From: an uncultured Gemmatimonadota bacterium
GTDB taxonomy: Bacteria; Gemmatimonadota; Gemmatimonadetes; Gemmatimonadales; Gemmatimonadaceae
DNA: 29,810 bases
Direction: 5' to 3'
Assembly (NCBI GenBank): GCA_946480295.1
Contig: CAMLIT010000047.1
Span: 1-29,810, forward strand
The position numbers were made by a program, and so were the translations under genes. Each line of letters begins with the position of its first letter. The stretch's first letter is position 1. This document shows, in pieces, positions 24,391 to 29,810 of this stretch. A model generated the notes under the pieces. The model was not told the origin of the DNA. It saw only the letters and a program-made list of their open reading frames with translations, and searched no databases.

Positions 24391-25437
24391 ATGACCGCCA
24401 AACGAAACCTCGACACCGTGCCGGATGCAGGCGCCGCGCCGCTCCGCCCGGTTCTGGTCGGCAGCACGCCGGCCGCCCCCGGCGCGCACGTCGAGCGCAA
24501 CCCGGGCACGCCGCTCGATCTCGACATCGTGCGTGCCATCCACGTGAACCGCAGCGCCGTCGAGCGCCGTGCCGCCACGATCGGCACGCGTCGCACGGTG
24601 AAGAAGCAGTGGCAGGCCGCGTGGCTGCTGCGCGCGATCACGCTCATCGATCTCACCACCCTCGCCGGCGACGACACCCCCGGCAACGTCCGCCGGCTCT
24701 GCGCCAAGGCGCGCCATCCGCTGCGGGACGACCTGCTCGATGCGCTCGGCGTCGAGCACCTCGACATCCACGTCGCCGCGGTGTGCGTGTACCACGCGCT
24801 CGTCCCCGTGGCCGTCCGCGCGCTCGAGGGCTCCGGGATTCCCGTCGCGGCGGTCTCCGCCGGCTTCCCCGCCGGCCTGAGCCCGTTCGAGCAGCGCCTG
24901 GACGAGATCCACGCCTCCGTCGCCGCGGGCGCGCGCGAGATCGACATCGTCATCACGCGCGCCCACGTCCTCACCGGCGATTACGAAGCGCTGTACGACG
25001 AGGTGAAGGCGTTCCGCGCCGCCGCGGGCGACGCGCACCTCAAGGCGATCCTCGCCACCGGCGAGCTCGCGACGCTCGGCAACGTCGCGCGGGCGAGCAT
25101 GGTCGCCATGCAGGCCGGCGCCGATTTCATCAAGACGTCCACCGGCAAGGAGTCGGTGAACGCCACCCTCCCCTTCGCCCTCGTCATGGCGCGGATGATC
25201 CGCGAGTACCACGAGCGCACCGGCTACGCCGTCGGGTTCAAGCCGGCCGGCGGCATCCGCTCCGCCAAGAACGCGCTCGAGTACCTGTACCTCATGAAGG
25301 AGGAGCTGGGCGACCGCTGGCTGCGTCCCGACCTGTTCCGCTTCGGCGCGAGCGGGCTCCTCACCGACATCGAGCGCCAGCTCGAGCACCACGTGACGGG
25401 TCGTTATGCAGCGGCCCACCGACACCCGATGCCCTGA
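24391..25437 (+). CDS. deoC: Deoxyribose-phosphate aldolase
   Basis: DeoC splits 2-deoxy-D-ribose 5-phosphate into glyceraldehyde 3-phosphate and acetaldehyde in deoxynucleoside catabolism. The 348-residue product has the class I aldolase core: IDLTTLAGDDT (about 86-96), EIDIVITR with Asp185, the Schiff-base Lys248 in FIKTSTGKES, and the second active-site Lys284 in GFKPAGGIRS. At about 348 residues it is longer than the short bacterial type (about 220-260) and belongs to the long type, with an extra N-terminal region of about 80 residues. ATG 24391 is preferred over TTG 24376. No Shine-Dalgarno is seen. Its TGA lies 2 nt before the ALDH16 ATG, so the two genes are coupled; the aldehyde product is a plausible substrate for the neighbour. 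Confidence 0.92.
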   Translation: MTAKRNLDTVPDAGAAPLRPVLVGSTPAAPGAHVERNPGTPLDLDIVRAIHVNRSAVERRAATIGTRRTVKKQWQAAWLLRAITLIDLTTLAGDDTPGNVRRLCAKARHPLRDDLLDALGVEHLDIHVAAVCVYHALVPVAVRALEGSGIPVAAVSAGFPAGLSPFEQRLDEIHASVAAGAREIDIVITRAHVLTGDYEALYDEVKAFRAAAGDAHLKAILATGELATLGNVARASMVAMQAGADFIKTSTGKESVNATLPFALVMARMIREYHERTGYAVGFKPAGGIRSAKNALEYLYLMKEELGDRWLRPDLFRFGASGLLTDIERQLEHHVTGRYAAAHRHPMP

Positions 25438-25439
25438 CC

Positions 25440-27860
25440 ATGGCCACGGTCGCCGAGATCTTCGACACGATGGAGTACGGTCCCGCGCCGGAGAGCGACA
25501 GGCCGGCGCGCGAGTGGCTCGCCGCGCACGAGCGCGCCTTCGGCCAATTCATCGGCGGGCGCTTCACCGCCCCCGATGGCGACACCTTCAACGTCGTGAA
25601 TCCCGCCGACGGCGCCGTGCTCGCGCGCGTCGCGCAGGGCTCCGCCGCCGACGTGGACGCCGCCGTCGCCGCCGCCCGCGCGGCCCTCCCCGCCTGGCAG
25701 GCGCTCGCCCCGCACGCGCGGGCGCGCCACCTCTACGCCCTCGCGCGCGGCGTGCAGAAGCACTCGCGCCTGCTCGCCGTGCTCGAGAGCATGGACAACG
25801 GCAAGTCGATCCGCGAGACGCGCGACATCGACATCCCGCTCGTCGCGCGCCACTTCTACCATCACGCGGGCTGGGCGCAGCTCCTCGATAGCGAGTTCGC
25901 CGGCTACGGCGGCGTCGGCGTCGTCGGCCAGATCATCCCGTGGAACTTCCCGCTGCTCATGCTCGCGTGGAAGATCGCCCCCGCGCTCGCCGCCGGGTGC
26001 ACCATCGTCCTCAAGCCCGCGGAGTTCACGCCGCTGTCGGCGCTCTGCTTCGCCGAGATCGCTCACGAGGCGGGGCTCCCGGACGGCGTCCTGAACATCG
26101 TCACCGGCGACGGCCGAACCGGCGCGCTCGTCGTCGAGCATCCCGACGTCGACAAGATCGCCTTCACTGGCTCCACGGAAGTCGGCCGCATCATCCGACG
26201 CGCCACCGCGGGCTCGGGCAAGAAGCTGAGCCTCGAGCTGGGCGGCAAGAGTCCCTTCCTGGTCTACGACGACGCGGACCTCGACAGCGTCGTGGAAGGC
26301 GTCGTCGACGCGATCTGGTTCAACCAGGGCCAGGTCTGCTGCGCCGGCTCGCGACTCCTCGTCCAGGAAGGCATCGCCGACCGCCTCCTCGCCAAGCTGC
26401 GCGCGCGAATGGAGAAGCTCCGCCTCGGCCCGCCCCTCGACAAGGCGGTCGACATGGGCGCCATCGTCGCCCCGGTGCAGCTCGAGCGCATCCGCGGCCT
26501 CGTGCAGCGCGGCGTCGAGGAGGGCGCGACGATGTGGCAGCCGTCGTGGGCCTGTCCCTCCGACGGCTGCTTCTATCCGCCCACCCTCTTCACCGACGTC
26601 CAGCCCTCGAGCACCATCGCCCAGGTCGAGATCTTCGGCCCCGTGCTCGTCGCGATGACCTTCCGCACACCGGAGGAGAGCGTCGCCCTCGCGAACAACA
26701 CGCCCTACGGGCTGGCCGCGAGCCTCTGGACCGAGAACATCAACCTCGCCCTCGACATCGCCCCGAAGCTCAAGGCCGGCGTCGTCTGGATCAACTCGAC
26801 CAACCTCTTCGACGCCAGCGCCGGCTTCGGCGGCTACCGCGAGAGCGGCTTCGGACGGGAAGGGGGTCGGGAGGGGATGTGGGAGTATCTGAAGCGGGAG
26901 GAGGGAGGCGGGAGGCGGGAGGCGTCACGAGGGTCGAAGGTGGAGGGTCGAGGGTCGAATGGCGCTCGCCCCTCGACCGTCGGCCCTCGACCCTCGACGG
27001 GAGCTTCGCTCCCGGCGATCGACCGCACCCCCAAGCACTTCATCGCGGGCAAGCAGGCCCGCCCCGACAACGGCTACTCGCGCCGCGTCCTCGGTCCGGA
27101 CGGCACCATCGTCGGCGAGGTTGGCGAGGGGAACCGGAAGGACGTGCGCAACGCCGTCGAGGCGGCGCATGCGGCGTGGAAGTCGTGGAGCCGCGCGACG
27201 GGGCACAACCGCGCGCAGATCCTCTACTACGTCGCCGAGAACCTCGCCGTGCGCGCCGACGAGCTCGCGCGGCGCCTGACGAGCATGACCGGACGCGCGA
27301 CGCGGGACGCCGCGCGCGAGGTCGACGCCGCCATCTCGCGGCTCTTCACCTACGCCGCGTGGGCGGACAAGTGGGACGGCGCCGTGCACAACGTGCCGAT
27401 CCGCGGCGTCGCCCTCGCCATGCACGAATCGATCGGTGTCGTCGGCGCCGTCTGCCCGGAGGAGTTCCCACTCCTCGGCATGATCTCGCTCGTCGCGCCG
27501 CTGATCGCGCTCGGCAACACCACCGTCGTGATCCCGTCGGAGGCGCACCCGCTGGCGGCCACCGACTTCTACAGCGTGCTGGAGACCTCCGACGTTCCCG
27601 CTGGCGTGGTCAACATCGTCACCGGCCCGAAGGACGCGCTGGCGAAGGTCCTCGCCGAGCACGACGACGTCGAGGGGCTCTGGTACTTCGGCACACGCGA
27701 CGGCACGCGCACCGTCGAGTACGAGTCGGCGGGCAACATGAAGCGCACCTGGGCCACCTGGGAGCCGCGCGACTGGCTCGACGTCGCGCACGGCGAGGGT
27801 CGCGAGTTCCTGCGCCAGGCGACGCAGGTCAAGAACGTGTGGATCCCCTACGGCGAGTGA
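25440..27860 (+). CDS. ALDH16-type two-domain aldehyde dehydrogenase with repeat-encoded linker
   Basis: The 806-residue protein has two aldehyde dehydrogenase domains. Domain 1 (about 30-486) is complete: Asn169 in PWNF, Lys192 in LKPAE, Glu266 in ELGGK, catalytic Cys300 in [11 protein letters not shown], Glu397 in EIFGP, and a typical end [20 protein letters not shown]. Domain 2 (about 528-806) keeps the fold ([32 protein letters not shown]) but lacks the ELGGK and catalytic Cys motifs, as in the ALDH16 family, where the second domain is non-catalytic. The length matches ALDH16 (about 800). Residues about 487-520 are encoded by a 7-bp repeat array (26896-27000). It starts 2 nt after deoC and lacks its own ribosome site. 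Oxidation of acetaldehyde from DeoC is inferred. Confidence 0.9.
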   Translation: MATVAEIFDTMEYGPAPESDRPAREWLAAHERAFGQFIGGRFTAPDGDTFNVVNPADGAVLARVAQGSAADVDAAVAAARAALPAWQALAPHARARHLYALARGVQKHSRLLAVLESMDNGKSIRETRDIDIPLVARHFYHHAGWAQLLDSEFAGYGGVGVVGQIIPWNFPLLMLAWKIAPALAAGCTIVLKPAEFTPLSALCFAEIAHEAGLPDGVLNIVTGDGRTGALVVEHPDVDKIAFTGSTEVGRIIRRATAGSGKKLSLELGGKSPFLVYDDADLDSVVEGVVDAIWFNQGQVCCAGSRLLVQEGIADRLLAKLRARMEKLRLGPPLDKAVDMGAIVAPVQLERIRGLVQRGVEEGATMWQPSWACPSDGCFYPPTLFTDVQPSSTIAQVEIFGPVLVAMTFRTPEESVALANNTPYGLAASLWTENINLALDIAPKLKAGVVWINSTNLFDASAGFGGYRESGFGREGGREGMWEYLKREEGGGRREASRGSKVEGRGSNGARPSTVGPRPSTGASLPAIDRTPKHFIAGKQARPDNGYSRRVLGPDGTIVGEVGEGNRKDVRNAVEAAHAAWKSWSRATGHNRAQILYYVAENLAVRADELARRLTSMTGRATRDAAREVDAAISRLFTYAAWADKWDGAVHNVPIRGVALAMHESIGVVGAVCPEEFPLLGMISLVAPLIALGNTTVVIPSEAHPLAATDFYSVLETSDVPAGVVNIVTGPKDALAKVLAEHDDVEGLWYFGTRDGTRTVEYESAGNMKRTWATWEPRDWLDVAHGEGREFLRQATQVKNVWIPYGE
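26896..27014. repeat. Heptad array C inside the ALDH16 gene, with inverted repeat
   Basis: One GGGAGGA and three GGGAGGC units (26896-26923) are followed by a 5-bp joint and GAGGGTC-type units. A 26-bp arm at 26933-26958 pairs with 26973-26998 at 22 of 26 positions across a 14-nt loop. Next to it is a 7-bp perfect hairpin with a 3-nt loop (26998-27014). All of it is translated in frame as the linker between the two ALDH domains. Confidence 0.92.
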
Positions 27861-27977
27861 CGTTGACGGTCGAGTGACGCTCTCGTTCGAGCTTACTCCC
27901 GCGCTCCGGCGAGGGAGGGAGCACGGAGCAGAGCGAAGCGGAAAGGCGGCCTCTCCGGCCGCGTCGACTGAAGCGGA

Positions 27978-28024
27978 GCGCGGTGGGGGCGACCGGTCCT
28001 GGTGACTGACCGACCCCACCGCGC
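27978..28024. terminator. Hairpin between convergent ALDH16 and beta-lactamase-like genes
   Basis: The arms at 27978-27988 and 28014-28024 pair perfectly over 11 bp, with a 25-nt loop that itself holds short complementary words. A smaller hairpin (27946-27951 with 27957-27962) lies nearby. The whole 232-bp gap between the two stop codons is non-coding and probably ends both transcripts. Confidence 0.5.
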
Positions 28025-28092
28025 GCTTCGCGTTCGGGCCGAGAACGCGGGACCCGAGGACCGACCCGCCGAGAGCCATCCACCGGGACTGG

Positions 28093-29106
28093 CTACTTCA
28101 TCCCCCACGCCCGGAACACGTCTTCCGCGATCCGGCCCTCCGTCGCCTCCAGGTCGAAGAAGCTCCCGCGGTTCCCATTCGTGAACACCGACATCACGAT
28201 CGGCCCCCGCGGCGTGTACATGATGCCGACGTCGTTACCCAGCAGCGGCGGCCAGTCGCCGGTCTTGTGCGCGAACCACGCGTCCTCGAAGCGCACGCGC
28301 TGTGGGAGTCGCGACTGGTAGAGCTGCTCGCCGAGGATCTGCAGCATCTCGTGCGTCGACGCGGCGCTCGCGAGCTCGCCGCGCTGGATCTGCTCCAGCA
28401 GCCGGCCGATCTCGCGTGCCGTCGTCCGCCCGAGCCACTTCGTGGAGTCGAGGACAAACGCGACGGTGCGCGCCGCGGCCCCGCTGTCGTTCGGGAAGCC
28501 GCGCTCGTACACCTCGTGGTCGGTGAGCGATGCGTACTTCGGATCGAGCGCCTCCCATACTTCGCGAAACCCCTCGCCGATCGTCGAGTTGAGGTGCGTG
28601 TCGCGGTAGCCGAGGGAGTCCAGCATCCGGTTCACCCGCGCGAGCCCCACGCGTCCGATGACGATGTCCGTCGCCGTGTTGTCGCTGGTGATGATCATCT
28701 GAGTCACGAGGTCGCGCATCGTCGGCTGCAGCCCCGGGGCGAAGGTCTGCAACAGACCGGTACCGCGTCGCAGGTCCTCCGGCCTGATCGTGTATCGGTC
28801 GTCGAGCGCGAGCCGCCCGGCGTCGGCATCACGGAACGCGAGCACGAGCACGGGCAGCTTGATCACGCTCGCCGTGTTCATCGGCACGTCCGCCCTGATC
28901 GCGATCTCGCGCCCGGTCGACAGGTCCTTCGCGTAGAAGGTGCTCTGTGCGGGGAGCGAATCGAGGCGCGCGCGAATCGTGGCTTCGAGCGTCGCCGGCG
29001 CGTGGTCGGCGGACAGCGCGCGGCTGGCGCGCGCCGCGCCGGAGGACGCGCAGCCGCATGCGAGGGCGGCCGCGCCGGCAATCAGCGCGTATCCAATCCG
29101 GGGCAT
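28093..29106 (-). CDS. Class A beta-lactamase-like serine hydrolase lipoprotein
   Basis: The 337-residue product has a signal sequence with two possible lipobox Cys residues (17 and 19). The serine beta-lactamase/DD-peptidase motifs are present: Ser80-x-x-Lys83 (SVIK), SDN (141-143) and KTG (281-283). The omega-loop Glu-x-x-Leu-Asn motif that defines true class A enzymes is not recognisable; the nearest Glu is in STIGEGF (178). There is also an unusual insert after it. Resistance activity is therefore uncertain; a beta-lactamase relative with another substrate is possible. ATG 29106 is chosen because the signal peptide begins there; a longer frame upstream overlaps the 76-aa gene. No Shine-Dalgarno is seen. 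Confidence 0.83.
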   Translation of the reverse strand: MPRIGYALIAGAAALACGCASSGAARASRALSADHAPATLEATIRARLDSLPAQSTFYAKDLSTGREIAIRADVPMNTASVIKLPVLVLAFRDADAGRLALDDRYTIRPEDLRRGTGLLQTFAPGLQPTMRDLVTQMIITSDNTATDIVIGRVGLARVNRMLDSLGYRDTHLNSTIGEGFREVWEALDPKYASLTDHEVYERGFPNDSGAAARTVAFVLDSTKWLGRTTAREIGRLLEQIQRGELASAASTHEMLQILGEQLYQSRLPQRVRFEDAWFAHKTGDWPPLLGNDVGIMYTPRGPIVMSVFTNGNRGSFFDLEATEGRIAEDVFRAWGMK

Positions 29107-29359
29107 CGGGGTATGGAGGAAGGAGAGGAAAGGGAATCCCGTGGCACCAAGCCGACAGACCGTGTTCGCCGCGGCCCGGTGTTTGAATAGGCACCTCGGC
29201 AGACGGGCACTGGACGAGGTTAGCCGTCCTCGGATCGGGGCAGGGCTGCAACAGGATGTTCGGGGTGGGGTACGAAACATCAGGGTCGGGCCGAAAGTAA
29301 GGGCCCGCGGGTGGTCGCCCAAGGCGACGCAAACCGAGACCTCCACTGGAGGACCGACA
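29107..29359. other. Divergent intergenic region
   Basis: This region separates the beta-lactamase-like gene from the 76-aa gene and must hold both promoters, but no strong promoter motif is seen. A 6-bp hairpin with a CAA loop (29314-29328) lies about 30 bp before the start of the 76-aa gene, in its probable leader. Confidence 0.4.
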
Positions 29360-29590
29360 ATGTCCAAGTTCCGGTTTTCCTTGACCAACCTGCACAACCG
29401 CCAGGAAGGCATCGTCGAGAGCGACACCTTCGTGGATGCGGTGAGCGCGCTCGGCAAGCATGTGAGCGTCCACAAGGGCGACCTCCTCGAGATCGGCGTT
29501 TTCGGATTCCCCCCGGCGCGCTTCGAGTGCGTGGGCGAGATCAGCGAGGGCGAGCCCGTCTGGTTTCCGGCGAGCCAGCTCGCCGCCTAG
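29360..29590 (+). CDS. Small conserved-looking protein, unknown function (76 aa)
   Basis: The start is supported by GGAGG about 8-12 nt before the ATG. The product is soluble, without signal or membrane segment: MSKFRFSLTNLHNRQEGIVE then a helix (TFVDAVSALGKHV), then strands (GDLLEIGVFGFPPARFECVGEI). A strand-helix-strand small domain is likely. I do not recognise the family. It is followed by a perfect 17-bp hairpin, and its isolated position with its own terminator suggests a single-gene transcript that may be well expressed. Confidence 0.75.
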   Translation: MSKFRFSLTNLHNRQEGIVESDTFVDAVSALGKHVSVHKGDLLEIGVFGFPPARFECVGEISEGEPVWFPASQLAA

Positions 29591-29612
29591 GCCGGCGATG
29601 GCCTGCCGACGG

Positions 29613-29650
29613 CGAAGGGCCGGCGATCGCACGCGATCGCCGGCCCTTCG
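29613..29650 (+). terminator. Perfect 17-bp hairpin after the 76-aa gene
   Basis: The arms at 29613-29629 and 29634-29650 are perfectly complementary over 17 bp with a 4-nt loop, 22 bp after the stop codon. No T-tract follows, but the stem is very stable. Confidence 0.75.
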
Positions 29651-29684
29651 TGCGTCAGGCTACACGGGAAGTGTGATCCGACGC

Positions 29685-29741
29685 GTTCCTCGTCCCTCGT
29701 CGCTCGTCGCTACGCCTCCCGCCTCCCTCCTCCCGCCTCCC
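29685..29741. repeat. Heptad array D at the end of the DUF72 gene
   Basis: Four GTCCCTC-type units (29685-29712, diverged) are followed directly by GCCTCCC, GCCTCCC, TCCTCCC and GCCTCCC (29714-29741). This is the same two-module order as array A. The stop codon of the minus-strand gene sits at the junction of the two modules. Confidence 0.9.
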
Positions 29742-29810
29742 GCGCCACCATCCCCGCCATCTCCAGCGCGTTCGTCGTCCCGTAGTTCCCGTAGCAGTTG
29801 TTGAAGACCA
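29710..29810 (-). CDS. C-terminus of a probable DUF72 protein
   Basis: The last 32 codons of a minus-strand gene are visible; the rest lies beyond the right edge. The peptide VFNNCYGNYGTTNALEMAGM resembles the C-terminal motif of DUF72 proteins (a TIM-barrel family of unknown role), where an F-N-N segment precedes a final helix. After it, the tail [12 protein letters not shown] is encoded by the GGGAGGC heptads of array D, so the array has extended into or been captured by the coding sequence. The stop TAG is at 29710-29712. The family call rests on a short match only. Confidence 0.5.
   Translation of the reverse strand, partial: VFNNCYGNYGTTNALEMAGMVAREAGGGRREA

Noticed and set aside
29107..29475. 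Upstream extension of the beta-lactamase-like gene
   Set aside because: The extension would overlap the well-supported 76-aa gene on the other strand and places 123 unrelated residues before the signal peptide.
29613..29650. tRNA or small structured RNA after the 76-aa gene
   Set aside because: It is a single perfect hairpin with no cloverleaf; a terminator explains it.

Overview
The window is very GC-rich (roughly 70% or more by eye) with dense coding on both strands. The gene content (M13 peptidase, a Ser/Thr kinase with a C-terminal sensor-like region, an OFA-type transporter with its small subunit, a DeoC/ALDH16 pair, many lipoproteins, and two promoter-like TATATTTG/CATATTTG elements resembling the Bacteroidetes -7 box) suggests a free-living Gram-negative soil-type bacterium, most likely Gemmatimonadota. 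This is inference from family composition; no rRNA or other marker gene is present to prove it. There is no phage, transposase, CRISPR array or tRNA. It reads as chromosomal core or accessory sequence.

Layout. 1-695: 3' part of an efflux-pump periplasmic adaptor, closed by a 15-bp hairpin. 757-4301 (minus): two lipoproteins and a BNR/sialidase-fold secreted protein. 4550-5602: a secreted SH3-domain protein. 5628-9732: a divergent signalling pair, a 949-residue PAS/GAF hybrid histidine kinase and a receiver-HD-GYP regulator whose HD motif is degenerate. 9745-11285: an OFA-family MFS carrier with its tiny membrane subunit. 11447-12088: a PAP2 phosphatase. 12142-13710: a MEDS-domain histidine kinase. 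13981-14355: a four-helix membrane protein. 14369-16713: a minus-strand cluster of ZU5-like envelope protein, TPR protein and TonB-C protein. 16840-18924: an M13 metallopeptidase. 19307-22100: an outer-membrane beta-barrel and a Ser/Thr kinase. 22197-22859: an Arg/Asp/Gly/Tyr-rich disordered protein. 23050-24279: an L,D-transpeptidase lipoprotein. 24391-27860: deoxyribose-phosphate aldolase translationally coupled to a two-domain ALDH16-type aldehyde dehydrogenase. 28093-29106: a class A beta-lactamase-like lipoprotein. 29360-29590: a 76-residue small protein. 29710-end: the C-terminus of a probable DUF72 protein.

Most of the window concerns the cell envelope (lipoproteins, L,D-transpeptidase, beta-lactamase fold, PAP2, M13, barrel, TonB-C) and signalling (two histidine kinases, one HD-GYP regulator, one Ser/Thr kinase). 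DeoC plus ALDH16 forms a plausible catabolic unit in which acetaldehyde released from deoxyribose-5-phosphate is oxidised.

The most unusual signal is a family of degenerate 7-bp tandem arrays that begin at or near the 3' ends of genes and are G-rich on the coding strand. They occur after the barrel gene, after both convergent genes at 22859/23050, at the end of the DUF72 gene, and inside the ALDH16 gene, where the array is translated as the linker between the two domains. The arrays share a module order (GGGAGGC units next to the gene, then GGGACGA/GGGTCGA units, then GTGGYGA units) and could form G-quadruplexes or long hairpins in mRNA. A second signal is the octamer CGTTAGGC, which accounts for four of the five TTAG/CTAA sites I found.
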